Source: Betaproteobacteria bacterium
GTDB lineage: Bacteria; Pseudomonadota; Gammaproteobacteria; Burkholderiales; Sulfuriferulaceae
Length of the DNA: 9,321 bases
Assembly (NCBI GenBank): GCA_003455595.1
Contig: DMQT01000138.1
Span: forward strand, 3,647 to 12,967
Direction of reading: 5' to 3'
In this document: positions 1 to 7,001 of the stretch, in pieces
How positions within the stretch are numbered: position 1 is the stretch's first letter
How the letters are laid out: the number at the start of each line of letters is the position of its first letter
Program-made: the position numbers and the translations under genes
The notes under the pieces: generated by a model
Told to the model about the DNA's origin: nothing
Databases searched by the model: none
The model's input: the letters and a program-made list of their open reading frames with translations, nothing else

Positions 1-428
1 GGCAAGAATTTGCCGTTCAGCACAATCTTCACCCTGTCACCCTTGGGGTCGGCTTCGCGCTGGATGTCCATGCTGAAATCAATCGCGCTCATGATGCCGT
101 CGCCGAATTCTTCGTGGATCAACGCCTTGATGCTGGTACCGTAGACGCTGATCAGCTCGTAGAAGCGGTAAATCAGCGGGTCGGTGGGTACCGCGGTCGG
201 CAGCGAGCCTTTGTAAGGGACCATTTGCAGGGTGTCGACGGCTTCCGGCGACAGCGCCAGCAGCTTGCCGATGGTGGTCGCCTGTTTTTTGTCGAGGGTC
301 ATCTGGCCGAGCAGGGCAGCGGTGGTCCATTCTTTTGACAAGCCGATTTTCTTGGCGATATCCGCCCATTTCAAGCCTTTTTTCAGCTTGGCGGCGATGA
401 TCATTTCAGTCACTTCGGTGCGTTTCAT
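1..428 (-). CDS. cynS: Cyanate hydratase (cyanase), 3' end cut by window edge
   Basis: Cyanase catalyses cyanate + bicarbonate to CO2 and carbamate, which decays to ammonia and CO2, so it detoxifies cyanate and supplies nitrogen in the cytoplasm. I translated 142 residues from the ATG at 426-428. An N-terminal helical domain carries ALLGQM (residues 38-43). The C-terminal catalytic domain has YRFYE and GDGIMSAI, placing the three family catalytic residues at Arg88, Glu91 and Ser114. The visible protein ends at GKFL with a partial Pro codon, so about five residues lie outside the window, judging from the usual length of near 147-156. AAGGAG at 434-439 sits 5 nt before the start. It follows the ABC ATPase gene by 39 nt and is the last visible gene of the operon. 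No carbonic anhydrase gene (cynT) is seen in the window. Confidence 0.96.
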   Translation of the reverse strand, partial: MKRTEVTEMIIAAKLKKGLKWADIAKKIGLSKEWTTAALLGQMTLDKKQATTIGKLLALSPEAVDTLQMVPYKGSLPTAVPTDPLIYRFYELISVYGTSIKALIHEEFGDGIMSAIDFSMDIQREADPKGDRVKIVLNGKFL

Positions 429-467
429 GTGGTCTCCTTGTCGGCGTGGGTAAAATGAGCAGGGTGA

Positions 468-1379
468 TCAAACCAGATGCAAGGCGGGTTGTTTGATCGT
501 CGCAACGGCTTCGGTGGCCACCACCTCAACCAGGCCAAGCGTGATTTCGGGGGGATGGCGCGGGTCGTATTCCCCGGCTGACACATCGGCCATCCGGCGC
601 GAGCGGCTCACCAGAAAATCCACCAGATGGTTGCGGATGCGGTAGTACTGCGGGTCTTTGTGGATATCGCTGCGACTGCGATCGCGCGGCAGGGTGTTGC
701 GCACGATTTCGGCGATGCGCGCACGCGGGCCATTGGTCATCAGGATGATCTTGTCGGACAGCAAAATGGCTTCGTCGACGTCATGGGTAATCATGAACAC
801 GGTCTGCGCGGTGGCGGCGCAGATTTTGAGCAGCTCGTCCTGGATCACGCCGCGGGTGAGGGCGTCGAGCGCGCCGAACGGTTCGTCCAGCAGCAGCATC
901 TTGGGCTGGATGGCAAAGGCGCGGGCAATGCCGACGCGCTGTTTCATGCCGCCCGACAGTTCCGACGGTTTTTTGTGCTCAGACCCGGTCAGGCCGACCA
1001 GGTCGATGAACTGCTGGCAGTGGGCGCTCACTTTGATGCGGCTCCAGTCGGGCCAGCGGGATTTCACCGCGAAGGCGATATTCTTCATCACCGACAGCCA
1101 CGGCATCAGGGTATGCCCCTGAAACACGACACCACGATCCAGGCTGGGGCCGGACACCTCGCGCCCGTCCATGAACACCAGCCCGGCGCTTGGCTCATCC
1201 AGCCCGGCCAGCACATTCAGGATGGTCGATTTGCCGCAGCCGGAATGGCCGATGATGCAGACGAATTCGCCCTGATCGATGCTGAAATGCACGTTGTCGA
1301 ACACCGTCAGCGGCGCTTGTCCGCGCACACTGGGATAGACCCGGCTGAGCCCTTCAACTTTTAGAAAATTTGCTTGCAT
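468..1379 (-). CDS. ABC transporter ATPase, NrtD/CynD/SsuB type
   Basis: This is the ATP-hydrolysing subunit of an importer for a small anion or sulfonate-like solute, acting on the cytoplasmic face with the adjacent permease. The 303 residues show Walker [10 protein letters not shown] (44-52), Q-loop Gln87 in [12 protein letters not shown], the signature LSGGMKQ (141-147), Walker B MLLLDEP (161-167), D-loop GALDA (169-173) and switch His199. A tail of roughly 50 residues after about residue 250 includes an YDPRHPPEI stretch. NrtD-type ATPases are usually somewhat shorter, near 270 residues. The ATG at 1377-1379 lies 10 nt after the permease stop, with a modest AAAGG-like ribosome site. Family and neighbours (NrtA-type binding protein, cyanase) favour cyanate or nitrate as the substrate. 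Sulfonate or bicarbonate specificity cannot be excluded from the ATPase alone. Confidence 0.93.
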   Translation of the reverse strand: MQANFLKVEGLSRVYPSVRGQAPLTVFDNVHFSIDQGEFVCIIGHSGCGKSTILNVLAGLDEPSAGLVFMDGREVSGPSLDRGVVFQGHTLMPWLSVMKNIAFAVKSRWPDWSRIKVSAHCQQFIDLVGLTGSEHKKPSELSGGMKQRVGIARAFAIQPKMLLLDEPFGALDALTRGVIQDELLKICAATAQTVFMITHDVDEAILLSDKIILMTNGPRARIAEIVRNTLPRDRSRSDIHKDPQYYRIRNHLVDFLVSRSRRMADVSAGEYDPRHPPEITLGLVEVVATEAVATIKQPALHLV

Positions 1380-1389
1380 GGCCTGCCTT

Positions 1390-2229
1390 TCATTCGTTGT
1401 ATGCCACCAGCCGCAGCATCCAGGCGAACAGCGCGTCGAGCAGCATGCCCACCACGCCGATCATCAGAATGGCGAAAATGACGTTGGTGAGGCTAAGGTT
1501 GTTCCATTCATTCCACACGAAATAGCCGATACCCGTACCGCCCACCAGCATTTCCGCCGCGACGATCACCAGCCAGGCGATGCCCATCGAGATGCGCATG
1601 CCGGTCAGGATGGTCGGCGCGGCGGCGGGCAGGATCACCTGGAACGCCTTGCGCAGCGGACTGACTTCCAGCGTCTTGGCGACGTTGAGCCAGTCGCGCT
1701 TGACCGCCGCCACGCCGTAGGCGGTGTTGATCAGCATCGGCCACAGCGAGCAGATGAAGATGACGAAAATCGCCGAGGCGGACGAATCCTTGATGGTGTA
1801 GAGCGCCAGCGGCATCCACGCCAGCGGCGAGATCGGTTTCAGCAGCTGGATGTAGGGGTTGAGCGCGCGCTGCATGATGGGCGACATGCCCACCACAAAG
1901 CCGAGCGGGATCGCCACCAGCGCCGCCAGCGCAAAGCCCCCCAGCACGCGCGCCAGCGAATACGCCAGCTGAATGCCGATGCCCTTGTCGTTGGGACCGT
2001 GGTCGTAAAACGGATGCGCCAGCTTATCGATGAGGGTGTGACCCACCTCAGCAGGCGTCGGCATGCCCGATTTTTTCACCGCGCCGCCGCCCATCAGCGC
2101 CGCGTATTCGGGATCCACGTTTACCGCCTTGCTGGCCTGCGGCAGCGTGGCAACATACCAGCCCAGCAGCAGCACCCCCAGCAATAACAATGACACCAGC
2201 GCTGCGCGCAAATTGAGTGATGGACGCAT
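1390..2229 (-). CDS. ABC transporter permease, NrtB/CynB/SsuC type
   Basis: This is the inner-membrane channel subunit of the same importer. The 279 residues start with a hydrophobic segment (about 9-29), followed by a periplasmic-looking loop of some 55 residues. The BPD permease core then has hydrophobic stretches near 88-114, 133-145, 152-170, 213-230 and 249-273. The cytoplasmic EAA-type coupling loop is visible at about 181-206 ([10 protein letters not shown]... VILPAAAP), where the ATPase docks. The C-terminus is the short RLVAYNE. The ATG at 2227-2229 is separated by 1 nt from the binding-protein stop at 2231-2233 (TGA-T-ATG), so the two genes are probably translationally coupled. The length and long first periplasmic loop match nitrate/cyanate-type permeases. 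Confidence 0.93.
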   Translation of the reverse strand: MRPSLNLRAALVSLLLLGVLLLGWYVATLPQASKAVNVDPEYAALMGGGAVKKSGMPTPAEVGHTLIDKLAHPFYDHGPNDKGIGIQLAYSLARVLGGFALAALVAIPLGFVVGMSPIMQRALNPYIQLLKPISPLAWMPLALYTIKDSSASAIFVIFICSLWPMLINTAYGVAAVKRDWLNVAKTLEVSPLRKAFQVILPAAAPTILTGMRISMGIAWLVIVAAEMLVGGTGIGYFVWNEWNNLSLTNVIFAILMIGVVGMLLDALFAWMLRLVAYNE

Positions 2230-2230
2230 A

Positions 2231-3592
2231 TCAGGCTCGACTGATCTTGAACGATTTGAGGTATTGGTCAGGCTTGGCCGGATCGAATACCTTGCCCATG
2301 ATGGTGTACTTGGCGTAATCGCTGGCGGGCGGTTTCAAGCCCATCTCCTTCATGCGTTTGCGCGCGTCGGTAGCGAGAAACACAGTCTCGGCGATCTGTT
2401 TGTAATTTACCTCGCCCTTGAGATAGCCCCAGCGCTTGAGCTGGGTGAGCATCCACACCGCCATCGACGGCCACGGGAAGGCGTCGAAGTCCACTCGGTC
2501 GGGCACGTTGCGCACCTTGCCCAGGCCATCGGCGAAGCGCCCGGTCATCACCTGTTCCAGCACCGGTATCGGCTGGTTCAGGTAATTGGCGGGGGCGATC
2601 GCCTTGATGATGTCGGCGCGGTTTTCCGGCTTGTGCGCGTACTCTGTGGCGCTGGCAATGGCACGAAACAACGCGGCGAAGGTATTCGGATTGGCTTTGG
2701 CAAAACTCTCCGACACACCGAACGCGCAGCACGGATGGCCGTCCCAGATGTCACGCGACAGGGTGTGAATGAAGCCGACTTCCTCATACACCGCGCGCTG
2801 GTTGAATGGCTCGGGGCCGAGGAAGCCGTCGATGTTGCCAGCGCGCAGGTTGGCCACCATGTCGGGCGGCGGCATGATGCGCAGCTCGACGTCCTTGTCC
2901 GGGTCGAGGCCGTGTTCAGCCAGGTAATAACGCAGCAGCAGGTTGTGGATCGAGTAGTCGAACGGCAGGCCGAATTTGAAGCCCTTCCAGCTTTTCGGGT
3001 CGAGTTTGTCCTTGTGCTTGAGCGCCAGGGTAATGGCCTGACCGTTGATATTTTCAATCGCCGCCACGTTCACCGGCTGTGCCTGCGACCCCAGCCCCAA
3101 ACTGATCGCCAGCGGCATCGGCGAGAGCATGTGCGAGGCGTCGTATTCCTTGTTCATCACCTTGTCGCGCACCACCGCCCAGCCGGCGGTCTTGAGCAGC
3201 GACACGTTGAGGCCTTCACGCGCGTAAAAACCCATCGGCCCGGCCATGATGATGGGGGTGGCGCAGGTGATCGGGATGAAGCCGATTTTCAGATCGGTTT
3301 TTTCCAGCGGCGCGCGCTCTGCCGCCAGTGCTTTGGCGGCCGCCAGCGGGAAAAAACTGGACACCGCCGCCATCGCCGTACTCACGCCCACCGCACGCAG
3401 AAAATTGCGGCGGGCGGTGTCCTCGGGGAACAGCGCGCGCATCACGGTGGATTCCACCACGCGGCCGATGCGCGCCTCTTCATCGGCCAGCACGGCCTGT
3501 TCATGCGCCACCTGGCTGGCGTGCTGGCCGCAGCTGCAGCCGCCGCGCTTGAGGATGTGATCGGGGTCAAACGGATTATCGAAACCGGACAT
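2231..3592 (-). CDS. Tat-exported NrtA/CynA-family ABC substrate-binding protein
   Basis: This is the periplasmic solute receptor for the adjacent permease and ATPase. It has 453 residues. The first 60 are an unusual cytoplasmic-type extension with GGCSCGQHASQ (17-27). A twin-arginine signal follows, RRNFLRAVG (61-69), then a hydrophobic stretch and probable cleavage near AKALA (86-90). The mature part reads as the nitrate/cyanate/sulfonate-binding fold: LKIGFIPITCATPIIMAGPMGFY (positions 101-123), NINGQAITLA, KFGLPFDYSIHN, ANLRAGNIDGFLGPEPFNQ and GHPCCAFGVS. No lipobox is seen, so it should be soluble or loosely held. GGGAG at 3601-3605 precedes the ATG (3590-3592). The cyanase downstream suggests cyanate as ligand, but nitrate, nitrite or another small anion fits the family equally well. 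I know related proteins in betaproteobacteria with the same N-terminal Cys motif, from recall only. Confidence 0.93.
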   Translation of the reverse strand: MSGFDNPFDPDHILKRGGCSCGQHASQVAHEQAVLADEEARIGRVVESTVMRALFPEDTARRNFLRAVGVSTAMAAVSSFFPLAAAKALAAERAPLEKTDLKIGFIPITCATPIIMAGPMGFYAREGLNVSLLKTAGWAVVRDKVMNKEYDASHMLSPMPLAISLGLGSQAQPVNVAAIENINGQAITLALKHKDKLDPKSWKGFKFGLPFDYSIHNLLLRYYLAEHGLDPDKDVELRIMPPPDMVANLRAGNIDGFLGPEPFNQRAVYEEVGFIHTLSRDIWDGHPCCAFGVSESFAKANPNTFAALFRAIASATEYAHKPENRADIIKAIAPANYLNQPIPVLEQVMTGRFADGLGKVRNVPDRVDFDAFPWPSMAVWMLTQLKRWGYLKGEVNYKQIAETVFLATDARKRMKEMGLKPPASDYAKYTIMGKVFDPAKPDQYLKSFKISRA

Positions 3593-3635
3593 GGTGTGTG
3601 CTCCCTTGGATTATATGAATGTCTGAATTCAGCGA

Positions 3636-4499
3636 TCAGGCCGCGATAGCGGGGAAACCTTCTTCGATGGGCAATGCCGGGTCGCGCGACCATTCGTTCC
3701 ACGAGCCGAAGTAGATCTTCACGTCTTTCACCCCGGCTTCTTTCAGCGCCAGGAAGGTATTGGATGCCCGCGCGCCCTTGAAGCAGTACACATACACGGT
3801 GGAAGAGGGCACGATGCCGACGGTCTGGTATTCCGCCAGCACTTCGGCGCTGGCCTTGAACACTGCGCCATCCGCGCCCGGTTTCATCAGGCGATACCAT
3901 TCCAACCACCTGGCGCCGGGGATGCGTCCCTTGCGCGGGCAGAAATCAGGGCCATACGGCGACGAGCTGGTGGCGATCCATTCGTCCACATCGCGCACGT
4001 CGAGCTTGACCACCGACGGATCGTTCACCGCCGCCAGCATTTCGTGCTTGTCGACCATCACCGCGCCCGGCTCACTGGCCTTTGGGAACGCGGCAGGCGT
4101 CGGTTCAGTGGCATCGGTGCTGGTTGGCAGGCCGTCGGCCACCCAGGCCTGGTAGCCACCATGCAGCACTTTCACTTTCGGGTACCCCAGATATTGCAGA
4201 ATGAAATAGCCCCGGCACGACTGGCCGAAGCCGGTGTTCATCGCTTGTTCGTACACCACCGCGGTTTCCTTGCCCGACAGTCCTGCTGCACCGAACGCCT
4301 CGGCAAACTTGTGCTGCATGGTTTCCAGCCCGTCGTGATCCGACGTGGCGAGGTAGGTAAAGATGTCGCGCAGATTGACCGCACCGGGGATATGACCGGC
4401 GTCATAGGCGCCGGGGTCGCGTGTGTCGATGACCACCATGGGCTCGGTTTCCATGGTTGCCTGTAGCTGTTTCGGTTCAATCAAGACTGCTCCACTCAC
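3636..4499 (-). CDS. Two-domain rhodanese-like sulfurtransferase, GTG start
   Basis: Sulfurtransferases of this type move sulfane sulfur from thiosulfate or mercaptopyruvate to cyanide or a thiol through a cysteine persulfide. The 287 residues form two rhodanese domains. The N-terminal one (about 5-128) has VIDTRDPGAYDAGHIPGAVNL (positions 23-43) but no active-site Cys in the expected loop (VVYEQAMN). The C-terminal one (about 147-283) has LDVRDVDEW and an active loop CFKGARA with Cys239. This is the usual inactive-plus-active layout. The GTG start at 4497-4499 is preceded by AGGAG at 4506-4510, and no ATG gives a better fit. It is the first gene of the operon, 43 nt upstream of the binding-protein gene and about 29 nt downstream of the predicted sigma-54 transcription start. 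Whether it prefers thiosulfate or 3-mercaptopyruvate cannot be told. The C-x-x-G-x-R loop is closer to the thiosulfate type. Confidence 0.92.
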   Translation of the reverse strand: MSGAVLIEPKQLQATMETEPMVVIDTRDPGAYDAGHIPGAVNLRDIFTYLATSDHDGLETMQHKFAEAFGAAGLSGKETAVVYEQAMNTGFGQSCRGYFILQYLGYPKVKVLHGGYQAWVADGLPTSTDATEPTPAAFPKASEPGAVMVDKHEMLAAVNDPSVVKLDVRDVDEWIATSSSPYGPDFCPRKGRIPGARWLEWYRLMKPGADGAVFKASAEVLAEYQTVGIVPSSTVYVYCFKGARASNTFLALKEAGVKDVKIYFGSWNEWSRDPALPIEEGFPAIAA

Positions 4500-4505
4500 G
4501 GTGTT

Positions 4506-4510
4506 CTCCT
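4506..4510 (-). promoter_or_regulatory. Ribosome binding site fixing the rhodanese GTG start
   Basis: On the minus strand AGGAG lies 6 nt before GTG at 4497-4499. It supports the non-ATG start and the assignment of the rhodanese as first gene of the operon. Confidence 0.75.
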
Positions 4511-4538
4511 CAGGTTTTGCTGGTGATGAACGTCCATT

Positions 4539-4554
4539 AGCATCAAGTGTGCCA
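4539..4554 (-). promoter_or_regulatory. Sigma-54 (-24/-12) promoter of the rhodanese-ABC-cynS operon
   Basis: The minus strand reads TGGCACACTTGATGCT. The -24 TGGCAC is perfect, and the -12 GC (4540-4541) has exact consensus spacing to the -24 GG (4552-4553). The -12 block is ATGCT against the consensus TTGCW, so only its first T is changed. Counting from the -12 C puts transcription start near 4528, about 29 nt before the rhodanese GTG. An AAA+ activator gene lies immediately upstream in the opposite direction, as expected for sigma-54 control. Confidence 0.78.
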
Positions 4555-4626
4555 ATCTGCGAATTGCTTTAATTACAGCCACTTGGTTTTTCGGTCTGTC
4601 TGCATGCGCAAAGTGGAATGGCGTTT

Positions 4627-4654
4627 GCTTACATTGTGTAAACAAATTGTTTAA
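4627..4654. promoter_or_regulatory. Tandem palindromic activator sites (predicted UAS) upstream of the rhodanese operon
   Basis: Two overlapping 17-bp imperfect palindromes are present: GCTTACATTGTGTAAAC (4627-4643, centre 4635) and GTAAACAAATTGTTTAA (4638-4654, centre 4646). Both have an ACA-N3-TGT core, and the centres are 11 bp apart, one helical turn. They lie about 107 and 118 bp upstream of the predicted start near 4528, the usual enhancer distance for sigma-54 activators. A matching pair precedes the other sigma-54 promoter (6260-6283). They also sit 16-43 bp before the activator's own ATG, so occupancy could repress that gene. The binding protein is inferred. Confidence 0.6.
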
Positions 4655-4669
4655 GCCGCAGGAGGCTGT

Positions 4670-6271
4670 ATGAACACACCGGGAATGCCCACTCGCCCCG
4701 AAATTCTGGCTGATGAAGAGTTGCTGGTGATCCGCGAAGCGTCGGCCCTGCTCGGCAAAAGCCTTGACCAGCGCTTTGTCATCCGCGAGATATTACATCT
4801 GCTGTCCGAACTGCTTGGGCTGAACCGTGGCCGCGTCGCCATGCCCGATGCCGACGGTACCTTGTGCATTGCCTATGCCTACGGACTGTCGCCGGAAGAA
4901 ATCAAAAGCGGCCGCTACCAGGTGGGCGAGGGCGTGACTGGCCGGGTGATGGCAAGCGGGCAAATGGCGATCATTCAGGACGTCGACGCCGAACCCGGGT
5001 TTGTGTTCCGCGCGGTCGAGCGCGACCGTCTGCCGGAGGGCACGGTATCGTTCATCGCCCTGCCCATCGAGCAGGGCGGGCAGGTGCTGGGCGTGCTCGG
5101 CGTGCACCGCCTGCGCGACCGCCCGCGACCGCTGGCGCGTGACCTGCACATCCTCAAAATTGCCACCACCCTGATCGCCCAGGCGATACGGCTCAACCGC
5201 CTGATACAGGAACGCACAGCGCGTCTGGAATCCGAGAACCGCGAGCTGAAACAGGCGCTGAACAAGGATCTGGGCACGCTCAGCTCGTTCGGCATCGTCG
5301 GCGAATCGATGCCGTTGCGGCGCGCGCTCAAGCAGATCGAACAGGTTGCGCAGACCGACGCCACGGTGCTGTTGCTGGGGGATTCCGGCACCGGAAAAGA
5401 GCTGTTTGCGCGCGCGCTGCACCTTTCCAGTGCGCGGCGCGACTCGCCCTTCATCAAGGTGAACTGCGGTGCGATTCCGGAAAACCTGTTCGAATCGGAA
5501 TTGTTCGGCTATGAAAAAGGCGCCTTCACCGGCGCCACCAGCAGCCGCGCCGGTTATTTCGAACAGGCCAACGGCGGCAGCCTGTTTCTGGATGAAATCG
5601 GCGACATGCCGCTGGCGATGCAGGTCAAGCTGCTGCGCGTGTTGCAGGAAAGCACCATCCAGCGGGTCGGCGCACGCAAGGAAACGCGTATCGATGTGCG
5701 CATTGTCGCCGCCACCAACCAGGATTTGCAGCTGCTGGTGAGTCAGGGCAAGTTCCGCCTCGACCTGTTTTACCGCGTCAACGTGATCCCGGTGCGCCTG
5801 CCCACCTTGCAGGAGCGCCCGGAAGACATCCGTCACCTGGTGCGCTATTACCTGAATCAGATCAACCAGAGCTACCAGCGCAATGTGAGTATCAGCGCGG
5901 AAGCACTGGAACGGCTGGCAGCCTATGACTGGCCCGGCAACGTGCGCCAGCTACGCAATGTGCTGGAACGGCTGGCGCTACTGGCCGAGAGCCGCCTGAT
6001 CGGTGCCGCCGAAGTAAACGCTGTAGTGGCAAGCGAAAGCCAGAACGAGGCCGCTGTGCGGCCACCGCCCGCGCCGTTATCGCCACCGCACATGCCGCCG
6101 CCCAGCGCATTGCGCGCCTACCTGCCGGTGCAATTGGACGAACGCGAGCACATCGTGCAGGCGCTGGTGCACAGCCATGGCAACAAATCGCGCGCGGCAC
6201 AAAACCTTGGTCTGACGCTGCGTCAGCTCAATTACCGCATTCAGCGTCTGGGCATCCCGCCAAATTGTTAA
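4670..6271 (+). CDS. Sigma-54-dependent transcriptional activator (GAF-AAA+-Fis HTH)
   Basis: This is a bacterial enhancer-binding protein that uses ATP to open sigma-54 promoters. Its 533 residues divide into a GAF sensor domain (about 30-175), a short coiled linker (about 176-200), an AAA+ domain (about 207-440), a Pro-rich linker (465-479) and a C-terminal Fis-type HTH (about 488-527). Visible motifs are Walker A GDSGTGKE (237-244), the sigma-54-contacting loop GAFTGA (284-289), Walker B SLFLDEIG (304-311), the arginine region FRLDLFYR (362-369) and [10 protein letters not shown] (421-430). The GAF ligand is unknown. The layout resembles NifA, but the Cys pair found between the AAA+ and HTH domains of oxygen-sensitive NifA proteins is absent. 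AGGAGG at 4660-4665 precedes the ATG with a rather tight 4-nt gap. It lies between two operons that each have a -24/-12 promoter, so it is the obvious regulator of both. Confidence 0.94.
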   Translation: MNTPGMPTRPEILADEELLVIREASALLGKSLDQRFVIREILHLLSELLGLNRGRVAMPDADGTLCIAYAYGLSPEEIKSGRYQVGEGVTGRVMASGQMAIIQDVDAEPGFVFRAVERDRLPEGTVSFIALPIEQGGQVLGVLGVHRLRDRPRPLARDLHILKIATTLIAQAIRLNRLIQERTARLESENRELKQALNKDLGTLSSFGIVGESMPLRRALKQIEQVAQTDATVLLLGDSGTGKELFARALHLSSARRDSPFIKVNCGAIPENLFESELFGYEKGAFTGATSSRAGYFEQANGGSLFLDEIGDMPLAMQVKLLRVLQESTIQRVGARKETRIDVRIVAATNQDLQLLVSQGKFRLDLFYRVNVIPVRLPTLQERPEDIRHLVRYYLNQINQSYQRNVSISAEALERLAAYDWPGNVRQLRNVLERLALLAESRLIGAAEVNAVVASESQNEAAVRPPPAPLSPPHMPPPSALRAYLPVQLDEREHIVQALVHSHGNKSRAAQNLGLTLRQLNYRIQRLGIPPNC

Positions 6272-6283
6272 CAATTTGTAAAC
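6260..6283. promoter_or_regulatory. Tandem palindromic activator sites (predicted UAS) upstream of the OsmC operon
   Basis: The strong site GTTAACAATTTGTAAAC (6267-6283, centre 6275) has an ACA-N3-TGT core. A second, weaker core, CCAAATTGT (6260-6268, centre 6264), lies 11 bp upstream. The stretch also contains a perfect 16-bp palindrome, AAATTGTTAACAATTT (6262-6277). The centres fall about 110 and 121 bp upstream of the start predicted near 6385, matching the geometry of the pair at 4627-4654. The site overlaps the last codons and stop of the activator gene. Hairpin-terminator function is unlikely because the palindrome is AT-rich, has no loop and no U-tract. Confidence 0.6.
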
Positions 6284-6358
6284 CAGATGCCGCAATCCAA
6301 CTGACAATGCTTTTAAATTAATCTCATTAAAACAATCGGATGAAATCATTTAGCGGAC

Positions 6359-6374
6359 TGGCACAGGGTTTGCA
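6359..6374 (+). promoter_or_regulatory. Sigma-54 (-24/-12) promoter of the OsmC-flavoprotein-DUF302-rubredoxin operon
   Basis: TGGCACAGGGTTTGCA matches the consensus TGGCAC-N5-TTGCW at every defined base of both elements, with exact spacing (GG at 6360-6361, GC at 6372-6373). Transcription should start near 6385, giving a leader of about 46 nt before the ATG at 6431. The preceding segment (about 6308-6350) is AT-rich and could bend to bring a distant activator to the polymerase. I found no convincing IHF site. Confidence 0.87.
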
Positions 6375-6430
6375 ATAGCCTCCATAGCCCGACTGGGCGT
6401 TCAATTTAATTTCCTGTGGAGGAACACACC

Positions 6431-6970
6431 ATGTCCGAAGTCGCTGCATTGAAAATGACCACCGTGCTGGAGCCGATCGATAAGGCCGGCCTGGCCGCGC
6501 TGGCCGAAAAAGGCAAAGCCAACCCGCTTAACGTCGTGACGCTCAAATCCAGAACCGTGTGCGAGAGAAAATTCCGCAACCTCACCTATGTGCGCGACCT
6601 GCCCGCACATGTGATCGACGAACCGCCGCATCTGCTCGGCGATGACACCGCGCCCAACCCCTCCGAAGCCGCGCTCGCAACCCTCGGCTCATGCCTGTCG
6701 GTCGGCCTGCACGCCAATGCCGTGGCGCGCGGCATTACGCTGTCCAAAATCGAGCTGGAACTGGAAGGCGACATCATCGTCACCGCCGTATGGGGGGTCG
6801 GTGATCTGTCCGACAAAACCCTGGGTTTCAGCGATGTCCGCGTCAAGGTGCACCTCGAAGGCGACGCCAGCCGCGACGAACTGGCCGATCTGGTCGCACA
6901 CGCCAACCGTTGGTCACCGGTTGCCAACACCCTGCGCAATCCGGTAGGTGTGGATGTGGCACTGGCCTGA
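6431..6970 (+). CDS. OsmC-family protein with only one of the two usual catalytic cysteines
   Basis: OsmC/Ohr proteins are cytoplasmic dimers, many of which reduce organic hydroperoxides with a pair of cysteines. The 179 residues contain the family core: NPSEAALATLGSCLSVGLHAN (positions 76-96), with Cys88 at the position of the first catalytic Cys, followed by ARGITLSKIELELEGD. The second catalytic Cys, normally in a CPV motif, is replaced in RWSPVANTL, where Ser162 takes its place. Another cysteine, Cys44, lies in the N-terminal strand region. Classical peroxidase chemistry is therefore doubtful, and a thiol or persulfide-binding role is possible. GGAGG at 6418-6422 selects the ATG at 6431. 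An in-frame GTG at 6416 overlaps that site and is rejected. It is the first gene of the sigma-54 operon, 31 nt before the flavoprotein. Confidence 0.85.
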   Translation: MSEVAALKMTTVLEPIDKAGLAALAEKGKANPLNVVTLKSRTVCERKFRNLTYVRDLPAHVIDEPPHLLGDDTAPNPSEAALATLGSCLSVGLHANAVARGITLSKIELELEGDIIVTAVWGVGDLSDKTLGFSDVRVKVHLEGDASRDELADLVAHANRWSPVANTLRNPVGVDVALA

Positions 6971-7001
6971 GCACGCCCCGACTTGAACTGAAGGAAAAGC
7001 C

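Noticed and set aside
2063..3649. Long open frame on the plus strand (528 codons) opposite the binding-protein gene
   Set aside because: It is antisense to an obvious NrtA-type protein, rich in His/Arg/Gln in the manner of GC-rich shadow frames, and has no recognisable domain.
4500..4669. NifA-type sites TGT-N10-ACA
   Set aside because: No convincing copy with that spacing was found. The repeats present have an ACA-N3-TGT core.
4793..5836. Minus-strand open frame of 347 codons inside the activator gene
   Set aside because: It lies wholly opposite the conserved AAA+ coding region, with shadow-like composition and no motif.
6262..6277. Perfect palindrome read as a transcription terminator for the activator gene
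   Set aside because: It is entirely AT-rich with no loop and no following T-run, and it matches the sites upstream of the other promoter better.
6284..6358. IHF site between the enhancer pair and the sigma-54 promoter
   Set aside because: The region is AT-rich, but no stretch fits the IHF consensus well enough to claim.
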